The position numbers were made by a program, and so were the translations under genes. DNA of 64,000 nucleotides, from contig OY755042.1 in NCBI GenBank assembly GCA_963576565.1, positions 112,025,314 through 112,089,313 of the forward strand, given 5' to 3'. The DNA comes from Aspidapion aeneum (taxonomy: Eukaryota > Arthropoda > Insecta > Coleoptera > Brentidae). Positions 55,411 through 64,000 of the stretch are shown piece by piece. How positions within the stretch are numbered: position 1 is the first letter of the stretch; the number at the start of each line of letters is the position of its first letter. The notes under the pieces are model-generated. The model was given only the letters and a program-made list of their open reading frames with translations. It was not told where the DNA came from and did not search any database.

Positions 55411-56114
55411 CAAATGGACACTTAATAAGTGTTGACAGTTACCTGTTTCGTCCTTATGGGACTCCTCAGAACACTGCTTGGTCAGTTTAACAATTCTTGC
55501 GAAGTAAATTAGACGGTTTTGTCTCTATTCGTAAGTAAATAGTGAGAAAACTATCGCAAGAAGCGCCATCTACCGAGATACGAGAGAAACAAAAAACAAA
55601 AGCAGGCGAAAAACTACTATTACATATCGATCAATGAAAAGATCGAATACAAACAAAAGAAAACAAACTATAGTCCGTGACCTACGCCAGCTCTTCTGTC
55701 TTTCAGGCCGGATCAACGCATATTGCATTTTTACCCATCATCAAAACACGTGAGCGTCAATCAACGGAATTTTTAAGCCAAATAATATTTGGCTTAAAAA
55801 ATTTGATCAATAATTAAAATATATTTGAAGAGAAAATGTACTTAAAACTTCAAGTACAAAGAAATTATGCAACAAGATATTTTTTTTTTAAACAAAAAGC
55901 GTCTTATTATGTTAATAAATGATGGTCATTTCATTTGTGAATGGGCTAAGCCACCTCGAAGGGACTTAATTGCGCCCCCGAAGAGGTTAAAGAAAATTTC
56001 AAGATGGCAAGACCCCAAAGAAGACGTATTGTGATAAATTTCCTGGGATAAAAGGTCCATTCCGAGTAGCAAGCGCAATGCCCGCCCAATAAATATATCG
56101 GCGCTATATCCTCT
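55411..56114. other. No feature recognised
   Basis: AT-rich. AATATTTGGCTTAAAAAATT near 55785 is a small palindrome. Confidence 0.3.
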
Positions 56115-56241
56115 CAACAGCGCCGTACCTAGAAAAAAAATTCGGAGGCGGGATAAAACGTTTCAAATAAAATTTTGCAACAGCGCCGTACCTAGAAAAA
56201 AAATTCGGAGGCGGGATAAAACGTTTCAAATAAAATTTTGG
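56115..56241. repeat. 64-bp direct tandem duplication
   Basis: CAACAGCGCCGTACCTAG plus the following 46 bases occur twice in a row, identical apart from the edge. CAGCGCCGTACCTAG looks like a hAT-type end, but no opposing end is seen. Confidence 0.75.
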
Positions 56242-56571
56242 AAAGTTTGCGGTTTGCTGAAAAATATCTTTAAACACACTTTATCGAATACTGCGTGAAC
56301 AAGTTTATATCTAGGGGTACAAATTTCCATAAGATAATAAAAAACAGATAGAATATAGCATTTATTAAACACAATGTACAGGGTGTTCTCAAAGTTGAGT
56401 TATTTATTTTAACAGGTTGTAGAACTCGCAAAAATAAGTAATTGTACCAAAAATCATTTACATAAAAGTTGCAGAATAAAGAAGTTATTAACAATTCGAA
56501 AAATATAAAATTTAAAAACTGTAAAACCAGACTTTTTATTAATGTTTTGTTGACTGGTAATACTGGGTATG

Positions 56572-57769
56572 CATTGGCGTAGCTAGGGGGGGCCAGGGGG
56601 GCCTGGCCCCCCCTGAAGTCCCTCAGGCCCCCCCTAAGATATTTTAGGCCTCCCCTACCGACTACTAGTAAAAGAACATGACGCTGAAAATACATACTTT
56701 TCTATTATTATTCGGGAAATATTCAAATAAAATAGGTGCATTAAAATTTAAAATCATTCAGATAATGTTTACATTTCAGGAAAAAGCCCTTGTCTTGCGG
56801 AATTAGGCTTTTTCTCTTTAAATTATCGGTAACTTTTCTGCACTTATGCAATTTCCCGAAAATATTTTTTAAATTTAAACATAATTATGCATATTGAATA
56901 TTTCATACATATTGGCGACATCTTGTAAAATATTATAGAAGTGTAAGTTAAATTTCGCATTTAATAAAGACAGCGACCTTTGCCCCTCTGTTTCCGAAAT
57001 CGGGTTGTAGATGTCGTAAGTTTATAAAATACCTTTTTAAACTGTTTTTCTAAAATAAATATAATTATCTTTTTAGTTTTTTTGAGGTTAGCGTTTAGTG
57101 TCTTATGAAAATTTTCCGATTTTGGTGACAATTTCATAACCATTTTCATATTAAGTTTTCCCACGTCGTTAAATGGAATAAATTCGTCGAGCAATACCGG
57201 GAAATTTTTAATATTAATACTTCTACTCTAAGAGCAGAAATGACCGTTTTAAAGAATTGTATTTTTCGGTTAAATCAAACTGTTGGTCATGATTCTATCA
57301 AACAACATATAGCAGAAAACACCTATCCAAACCTCTACCAACTTTTTAAAGTTGCGAGTATTCTTCCAATTTCAAATGCAACTTGCGAGAGGTCTTTCTC
57401 TGCCATGAGGAGAGTTTTTAATTGGCTTAGAACAACTATGACTCAAGAGAGACACTCAGGTTTGTCATTGTTATTCATAGAAAAAGATGTTGAGGTCGAC
57501 TTAGACATTGTGGTAGACGCTTTCAGTCAGCGACGTAGAAAACTTTCTTTGTAGAATTGCTGAATCACATACTTCCTGTGTATACATATAAATAAGTTGG
57601 TAAATGTATTATTAAATTTGTTATATTAAAATATTAGAACATTTAATGCGCGTATTTTTTTTTATTCATTGCACACTTTGCACGACTCTTTAAAACCTAT
57701 GTTTGCTTTTTGTTCAAGATAGACCGGGGCCACGGCCCCCTCTGAAAAGCAAGGCTAGCTACGCCAATG
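56572..57769 (+). mobile_element. hAT element with perfect target duplication, CATTGGCGTAGCTAG ends
   Basis: TGGGTATG flanks both sides (56564-56571, 57770-57777). Ends CATTGGCGTAGCTAG and ..CTAGCTACGCCAATG are perfect inverted repeats. GGGGGGCC blocks lie inside. It carries a transposase C-terminus but not the N-terminal half, so it is an internal deletion derivative. Confidence 0.95.
57150..57554 (+). pseudogene. hAT transposase C-terminus (dimerisation domain)
   Basis: The plus frame enters near 57150 with VEQYREIFNINTSTLRAEM, continues LKNCIFRLNQTVGHDSIKQ, then YPNLYQLFKVASILPISNAT, then CERSFSAMRRVFNWLRTTMT and HSGLSLLFIEKDVEVDLD, ending at a TAG at 57552-57554. P-I-S-N-A-x-C-E-R-S-F-S-x-M-R-R-x-x-x-W-L-R is the hAT dimerisation domain of ZMYM1-like transposases, with the key E-R present. 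No stop within about 135 residues, so the copy is fairly young. The zinc finger and the D-D part of the catalytic core are absent. An ATG at 57240 is internal and not a real start. Confidence 0.9.
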
Positions 57770-57937
57770 TGGGTATGCCTCATTTCATTTTTGTTAAATA
57801 CAAATTACTCATCATTTATTCATTTATTGTACGGTTTTCAGTGAGAATTTCGATTTAACCGGTAGTAAATAATTCGCTATAGTGCATAATATTTTTGTTT
57901 TTTTGGGTATTTTATGTGATATATATATATTATTTCA

Positions 57938-58417
57938 AAAACTTAAAATACAGCTATGTGAGACATTGGTATTATCTCATTTTAACTTTTGCGATGCAGT
58001 GTATGACCCGTGATTAACTCACAAAGATAGAGAGAGAATTCAGAGGGTTCAGAGGAGCTGTCTTGGATTTATTTTTGGTATTAGAAAATATAAAAGGATT
58101 TCATACAAGTTAAAAACCGCTAATTGCTAAGCATGGCATCAAGACGTAAACTACATTCTGCATGCTTATTTCATCAAATACTACTATCCAAAACGCCGCC
58201 ATATCTGTTCCAAAAAGTTGCCTATCGGACGCATGTATACAATCTCGGGTTGAGGCTAAGAGGTAAGCTAACTATACCATCCAATAAGCAGGCAATATTT
58301 AACAGATCATTTTCCTACAACATATGCAAAATTTATAATCAAATTCCGATAGCCCTAAAAGACATTAACCTCACAAAATTTAGAATTTCATATAAGACCT
58401 TTTTACTTTGTCATTAA
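57938..58417 (+). pseudogene. Jockey-like LINE reverse transcriptase, C-terminal end
   Basis: The plus strand reads KLKIQLCETLVLSHFNFCDA, VYDP, stop, LTHKDRERIQRVQRSCLGF, FGIRKYKRISYKLKTAN, then after one frame shift ASRRKLHSACLFHQILLSKT, PPYLFQKVAYRTHVYNLGLR, FNRSFSYNICKIYNQIPIAL, ending KTFLLCH and stop at 58415-58417. H-F-x-x-C-D-x-V-Y, R-I-Q-x-V-Q-x-S-C-x-x-F and R-x-x-L-H-x-x-x-x-x-x-x-I mark the post-RT region of Jockey-like insect LINEs. The copy is 5'-truncated, as usual for target-primed insertion, and followed by about 370 bp of 3' UTR. Confidence 0.85.
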
Positions 58418-58784
58418 TTTTCTTCCCTATGGACTGGAGCCTTTATTGTTTATTTGTAATTAAAAATATAGTTTTTCTTCTATTTTTCTTTCTTGACTAT
58501 AGAAATAATTTTCATTAGGGTGCCTTTACTTATATTTTTTTTTTCCTTTTTTTTCTATTAAATTCATCAGATGTAGTCGCTTAATCATCTTACTTAAATA
58601 TACAACTAGTTGTACCTTCTGTGGGTACAAATTATGAGGGCTAAAATTTAATATCAGTTGTTCTTATTTACTTTTAAATTTCAAATTTTACAATAATACT
58701 TTACTGCCTTTTAGTCCTTTTGTGGTGATAGTAGTTTAAGTTAATTTAAATTAAATGTATATTTTATTTTTTATACCACAATAA

Positions 58785-58812
58785 ACAAATTCTATTCTAT
58801 TCTATTCTATAT
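58785..58812 (+). repeat. (ATTCT)n tail of the LINE
   Basis: Pentanucleotide run ATTCTATTCTATTCTATTCT, directly after AATAAACAA, marking the LINE 3' end in place of a poly(A) tail. Confidence 0.75.
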
Positions 58813-59057
58813 AAATGGCATACGTATACGAAAACAATAAACTAATGGATATAATATTAACTTACGGGTAGTGCCAACAAAATGCAGCCGCAGCATGTCG
58901 TTTCTACGCGGAAAGTTTTTAAATTTTAGATTTTTCGATTTGTTAACTTCTTTATTCTGCAACTTTTATATAAATGATTTTTGGTACATTTACTTATTTT
59001 TAGGAGTTCTACAACCTGTTAAAATAAATGACTCAACGTTGAGAACACCCTGTATTG

Positions 59058-59880
59058 TTGTATTAGGATTTTCATGGTTCAGTATATCGAAAAACGCCTG
59101 TTCGTATGTTTTTTATATGGTGTTTTGTTGTCTTTACTGGTTCAAGATTTTAGGAACTATCTGAAAGCGGTTATTGGTCATTACCCCTGAGTAACCAAAA
59201 AATAAAAGAAAAATAAATTATCGCGAAGTCTGCATGCGTATATTTAACTACACGGTTTCGGTACTGCGGTTAATCCTGCGGTACCGTCATTAACAAAAAT
59301 TGACAGGTTATTAAAAATATAGCCGACCCTTCTCGTGTGGCTAAATTTAGGTACATACTTTACCAAGAATTCCTGCTGACTTTAATCAGTTTGGAAGGGT
59401 CAATGCAAGCTGTAAACATTTTCATGCATCTCTAATGGCATGGATTTAATTATTTAGGAAAAAATCCGGTGATATTTGAAAGTAGGATAACTTGTTAGAC
59501 TGGATATGCCGGCCTCACTTTGCACTAATTCTCCACATACCTATGCAGGAATTTCATTATACCTCTTTACGGAAGGAAGGGAAATTTAATTGAAAGAAAA
59601 CCTCCTTACCATAATGATTACTATGTATAGAATAATAATAAATTAAATTAAAATTAATTACAGATTACAGACGATGCAAATTAATTTCTTAAGCTATTTA
59701 TAGCTTAAAATCTGTCTTGGCGAATCAAAGTCACACGCTCGCCTACGCAGATCAATCAATTTTGTAAAATAAAAGGTATTATAATAATGTACCACGTCAC
59801 TTCTCCAATATTATGTAATGCCAAGTTATGGCTTCCACACACCTGACACTGCTTCTAAAACAGAGTGAGATCGATGTAAC
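59058..59880. other. No feature recognised
   Basis: AT-rich DNA up to the hAT end at 59881. Confidence 0.35.
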
Positions 59881-60710
59881 CAGTGTTGCCACCTCTACCG
59901 ATTTTTCGGTAGATCTACCGATTTAGCCTTTTACTTTACGATATACCGAATTACCATAGTTTTCTACCGATTTTTTTTTCAATATAAACTTGTTTTTTTT
60001 TGATACGCCTCGTAATCGCGATAAAAAAAAACACCATAAATAAAATATTCTTTTTATGTAAGATCCTTTGTAGAATAAAAATTTTATTTCAAGCCATTGT
60101 TTTTAATAGTGTATTTATGGCGCCATCTCTTGGATTTTGCGATATACTCAGCCGGCAGCCGCAAGCGGCATTAAAGATCACGCTATTATAAACCCTGAGG
60201 TTTTTTTATAATATTATCTACTTAATAGGGACCTATTGCAATAAAGCCAGGCACAAATTGTGCCGGGCACTACATTGACAGTTTTACATTATAAGAACAG
60301 CTGTCTTCTTTCAAAATAAGGCCATTGTGTATTATAAGAGCCGTAATTAATAGTGATGCCACAATTAATGGAAAATAAATGACTGGATTTCTAAAGTCGA
60401 CTTTGGTATGTCAATTTTGAAAGATCAACTGTCAGTTTTTAATGCGAAACTGTCAATATAGCGCCCGGCACAATTTGTGCCTGGCTTTATTGCAATAGGT
60501 CCTTAGTATGTACCTATTTTTTTAATTTAATTCTTAATTTTGGTATTTTGTCAGTAAAAACAAATCGTGGAAATACAATTTACCTACTAAATCAATCCAA
60601 ACTATACTATCCAGCACTGCTTGCTGAGATGATTAAAAAATCTACCGAAATCTACCGATTTTTTTCGAAGCCTTCTACCGAAGACTTCAGGGTCGAGGGT
60701 GGCAACACTG
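59881..60710. mobile_element. hAT element, CAGTGTTGCCACC ends, carrying a MITE
   Basis: Ends CAGTGTTGCCACCTCTACCG and ..GGTGGCAACACTG. Flanks GATGTAAC (59873-59880) and GATATAAC (60711-60718) match at 7 of 8. TCTACCGATTTTT repeats cluster inside both ends. No transposase frame is visible. The TIR begins like that of 20758-21807, so both may use one transposase type. Confidence 0.85.
60226..60505. mobile_element. GCCAGGC-family MITE, best preserved copy
   Basis: TAGGGACCTATTGCAATAAA and ..TTTATTGCAATAGGTCCTTA are near-perfect inverse ends with TA at the edges. It is nested in the hAT at 59881-60710, so younger than it. Its middle lies in the opposite orientation to 4858-5133. Confidence 0.85.
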
Positions 60711-60732
60711 GATATAACTCTCATCCAAGAAC

Positions 60733-60880
60733 CGTGGATCCGTTAAGATTAGTGTTGCCGCGAGAGGAGACGAGAGGAGAGAAGGCCATTTTTTCGTCTC
60801 GTCTCGTTATGCGAGATAAAATGGGTCTCTCGTCTCGACGATAAGACACTTTTATCGCCTTCTCGTCTCGTCTCTCGTGA
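60733..60880. repeat. GAGACGAG/CGTCTC low-complexity tract
   Basis: Runs of CGAGAGGAGACGAGAGGAG and then TCGTCTCGTCTCG and TCTCGTCTCGTCTCTCGTG, so a purine-rich strand switches to pyrimidine-rich and can pair with itself. The plus frame 60548-60844 across it is chance. Confidence 0.6.
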
Positions 60881-61880
60881 TTTATATCTGCTATAAAAAT
60901 TTTTGAGACATTCTATGTAAAAGTGTTTTTTTAAGGTAAATCTTATTATTTATGGTATTTACTTTTTTCCAAAATAAAGTATTAAGTCCTTTCTGGAATA
61001 TTCTAACTTCTGAAAATAAAGATATATTTTGTTTATGTAAAATCACCGGTATTAATTTTAAACGATGTATCGTATACTACATTTTTATAAATTTCTGATT
61101 ATAGATTTGATTTTACTTCTAACGCAAATATTTAGAGTTTACAATATAAGTACCGGGTAAAATTTCGTTTACTTAAAATATGCTATAAAAAATTTTTTGT
61201 GGTTTTTATAGGGATTCATGACTCTGATAACCAACGATTTGGGTTTTCTTTGGAAAATTTTGGAAAATAAAACAACTAATCTATTATTTAAAATACTTGG
61301 GTCTTGAAGATCTCTCTCTTTAACATTTTTTTAAAATATCTTTATTTTAATCTTAATTCTTCGTAATTTTTCTGGGAAAAACATGTTTTTGCAAGAAATT
61401 TTCATGTTTTATTTTAAATAAACCCATATCACAGAAAACTTTTTTAAACTAGCAGATTTTTCATCTAAATATTCCATATTTTTTAAAATAAAAACAAACT
61501 AATTTCCCGAAGAAAATTATTTGATTTTCAGAATTTTAGATCTCTAAAGAATCGTCCAAAAACATTTTTTTGTAAACCAACAGATTTCTAAATAACAAAA
61601 ATTCACGCCAAAAGCTAGAAAAGAAAATTAAAATTTCCCGCTTATGAATAATAATTTCCGAAGAAAAAAATGTTCAGTACGTTAATAAGCATCAACAGTA
61701 AGAGTACAATTTAATTACACAAAAATTTTTTGACTTTTTCTCTATGTAGCGTTTCAAAAAGACAAACAAAAGCTACAAAAACCTCACATCAGTTATTTGT
61801 TCCTGAAAAGTGGTATTCTTTCAGTTAGGTCTTTGTTGTTTTGCTGGTGCGATTTGTTTTTCAACTAGAAATGTAAATTT
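60881..61880. other. No feature recognised
   Basis: AT-rich; many short TTTTTAAAATA-like runs. No coding motif. Confidence 0.35.
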
Positions 61881-62019
61881 TAGCTCACACATATACTATA
61901 CTATAGTAGTGTGAGCTATGGTGATCCTAATTTTTTCGAGAAAAAAAAAGTTGCTCCGATTTCAAAAATTTTTATATATCTTTGCGTTTCAGATGATTTT
62001 GAAACTTTTTTGTTGCGCC

Positions 62020-62057
<38 letters not shown>

Positions 62058-62590
62058 ATGTCTGTAACGACCAACGCGCATAACTCAAAAACCGCTTGGC
62101 CGATTTTAATGAAATTTGGTACCTAGGCTGGGTCTTGGGTCGAGATGGTCCCATTTAAAAATGAACAAAATCCACCGAACACAAACCAAATAAAAGGATG
62201 GGGGTAGATTAAAAAAATTAGAGTTTATGTGAAAATATGGCGTGTGTGATATCACACAAAAGGTAATTGAGTCTGCAGTTAAACAAAATACATTTTAATT
62301 TATTTTAAAAAAAGGGTGGGGGTATATTTTAAAAATTAGAGTTTAGTGAAAATATGTCATGTGTGATATCAAACGAAAGGTAATTGAGTCCGGAGTTTAA
62401 CAAAATATATTTTAGTGTTTTGTTTTTTTTAAGGGTGGGGGTAGATTTAAAAAATTTGAGTTTAAGTCAAAACATGGCTTGTGTGGTATCAAACAAAAGG
62501 TAATTTAGTCTGGAGTTGAATAAAATATATTTCAGTTTTTAGTTATATTAGCTCACACGTACACTATAACTATAGTACCTAGTGTGAGCT
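61881..62590 (+). repeat. Repeat family T, full-length copy bounded by hairpins
   Basis: Starts with a hairpin TAGCTCACAC..GTGTGAGCTA and ends with a second similar hairpin TAGCTCACACG..AGTGTGAGCT, i.e. the same palindrome at both ends. In between are a (GTCT)n run (62020-62063), CAACGCGCATAACTCAAAAA, and three units of about 115-120 bp with GGGTGGGGGTA. 710 bp, non-coding. The class is not clear: no long inverted repeat, no obvious target duplication. Confidence 0.75.
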
Positions 62591-63209
62591 TAGGGGCCCA
62601 TATATTGGCAGAGTATTTTATTCATGTTGTTTTTTAGTAATAGTAGAGAGTAAAAAGTTTGGAAAATATATCCAAAGAAATTCCGAGCTTCGAAAAATTC
62701 CCTACTATGAAGCTTTCGCCTTTTTGTGAGACAGCTCACAAGAACCGAAAAAATTCCAATAACTTTTTCTTAACAATTTTTTTTAATTTGTTTATTTTTT
62801 GACCTTGTAAATATTTTAAGAGCCTAATATAGCATGAATTTTTTGCTTCTTTTGACTCTACCCACGTTTGATGCATCGATAACGATATACCCTATATATA
62901 AATCAGTGTTAGTTGCTCGCTTACAACGGAATCAAATCAATCAATTCTATTTTATTAATTTGTAATTACGTGTTACTACATTACTATTAACAACATTGAT
63001 GAATAATTCATTAAATTTAACATCATTTTCGTCTTAGGCTATTTTAAGACACATTTTTTTATCTTTACTCGTTTGGCAACTTCTGCGTCCAAGATACTGT
63101 TACGTACTACCATAACAAGTGGCTAAGTTAATTTATAATTTTGATATGACGACATGTGGTTCTGTCAAAAGTAAAACATAATCCTAACAAAAACATTTAA
63201 TGTAAAAAA
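62591..63209. other. No feature recognised
   Basis: AT-rich spacer. ATCGATAACGATATAC near 62876 is a minor palindrome. Confidence 0.35.
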
Positions 63210-63265
63210 AGGCCAAGTACGCTAAAATGGTATTCCGTAAAAAGAATAATTGAGATAAAAGTAAA

Positions 63266-64000
63266 GCCGACGGATCCAAAATGCCATCAGGCGTTGGATC
63301 TGGAGTTGTTAGTATCCATGAAAAAGTCGAGATTCAACATAGTCTAGGCAAATTGGCTACTATATTTCAGGCCGAACTCGTAGCCATTGAACTGTGTGCC
63401 CGGTGGATTACTGACCACGAATGGACCAACAGGACAATAGAAATCTTCTCCGACAGTCAAGCAGCCTTAAAAGCGCTTGATTCCTACACGGTCTCATCGA
63501 GAACCGTGAGGAACTGCAGAGACTCGCTGAATACGCTTGGTAGCGCTAATAAGGTGTCATTAGTATGGATACCAGGGCATTTTGGGCACGAGGGAAATGA
63601 GGCCGCGGACCAGGCAGCGAGGGAAGCGGCATCTGCCGAATTTTTCGGCCCCGAACCAGCCCTGGGCATATCATACAATGCTGCTAAATTAACCATATTG
63701 GGATGGATGGAGGACAGCTTCCAACAATACTGGATGGATATACCAGAACTGGCTCACTCTAAAGAGTTCATTAAAGGACCTTGTCAGAAGAGAGCCAGAA
63801 ATATCATTGGACTTACCAGACATGAGATCCGTATAGTGACAGGACTTTTTATGGGTCACCGCCGACTAAGAGTACCCATGCACAGAATGGGAATAACAGA
63901 AGAGACCGAATGTAGACTCTGTATGGAGGATGATGAAACAGTTAGACATATACTGTGCGAATGTCCGGCTATTGCACGTTTACGTCAAAACACTTTCGGT
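63266..64000 (+). CDS. LINE ORF2 RNase H domain and zinc-knuckle tail, open at the right edge
   Basis: 245 codons without a stop reach the window end. The RNase H domain, which degrades the RNA strand after reverse transcription, has ADGSK (first aspartate, residue about 2), FQAELVAIELC (glutamate about 36), FSDSQAALKAL (aspartate about 61) and WIPGHFGHEGNEAADQAA (histidine and last aspartate about 105-116), so all catalytic residues are present. Further on, ETECRLCMEDDETVRHILCE gives C-x2-C-x8-H-x3-C, the C-terminal knuckle of I- or R1/Jockey-type LINEs. The fragment starts abruptly after a TGA in the R-repeat arm (63213-63265), so its 5' part (endonuclease and RT) is missing. The rest lies outside the window. 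Confidence 0.85.

Larger units (their letters stand above)
56377..59057. mobile_element. ACAGGGTGTTCTCAA element, split twice
   Basis: Left ACAGGGTGTTCTCAA.. and right ..TTGAGAACACCCTGT are inverted, with arms of about 145 bp (TAACAGGTTGTAGAACTC / GGAGTTCTACAACCTGTTA; CAGAATAAAGAAGTTA / TAACTTCTTTATTCTG). The interior is occupied by a hAT (56572-57769) and a LINE tail (57938-58812). Without them it would be under 700 bp. Confidence 0.7.

Overview
This is a stretch of AT-rich animal nuclear DNA, most likely from an insect with a large, transposon-laden genome. The evidence is the families present: Pao/BEL, RTE and Jockey-like retroelements, hAT transposases of the ZMYM1-like type, pogo/Tigger-like elements, and many TA-flanked foldback elements. 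A beetle would fit, but the species cannot be fixed from the sequence. I found no convincing host protein-coding gene, tRNA, rRNA or CRISPR array. Almost everything recognisable is a mobile element, a relic of one, or a tandem repeat.

Region by region. 1-13957 is a nest of DNA transposons: two related hAT relics (1-770 and 11271-12717) with decayed transposase N-termini on the minus strand, a Tigger-like element (5543-6752) split by a foldback element, several TA-flanked MITEs, small hAT MITEs with target duplications, and a short RTE fragment. 14868-17150 is a minus-strand RTE relic abutting a Jockey-like reverse-transcriptase fragment. 17691-18807 is a 1.1-kb hairpin element. 20242-22290 is a three-layer nest: a MITE split by a CCCAGGTAGCAAG element, itself split by a hAT element. 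24540-31640 is the centrepiece, a complete minus-strand Pao/BEL LTR retrotransposon with identical 660-bp LTRs and one uninterrupted 1806-codon gag-pol frame. 32906-35651 is a second CCCAGGTAGCAAG element split by a 2-kb element with 46-bp inverted repeats. 36809-43770 holds four hAT-type insertions, a C/T-rich tandem array and a 1073-bp tandem duplication. 43771-45085 is a satellite of about 169-bp monomers. 45624-46940 is a foldback element split by a hAT element that keeps a first transposase exon. 47440-49530 holds two different minus-strand RTE 3' fragments. 50160-50870 is a diverged array of about 185-bp units. 52147-60710 has further nested DNA elements, a hAT transposase C-terminus and a Jockey-like LINE tail. 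The window ends inside an open LINE RNase H frame (63266-64000).

The parts do not form a pathway. They record successive insertions, and the order can be read from which element splits which. The Pao/BEL copy is the youngest datable insertion (no LTR differences seen). The 1073-bp tandem duplication is also recent, with one internal difference seen, and postdates a hAT insertion that itself landed in the satellite. Calls rest on reading terminal repeats, target duplications and translated motifs by eye; no alignment or database search was run.
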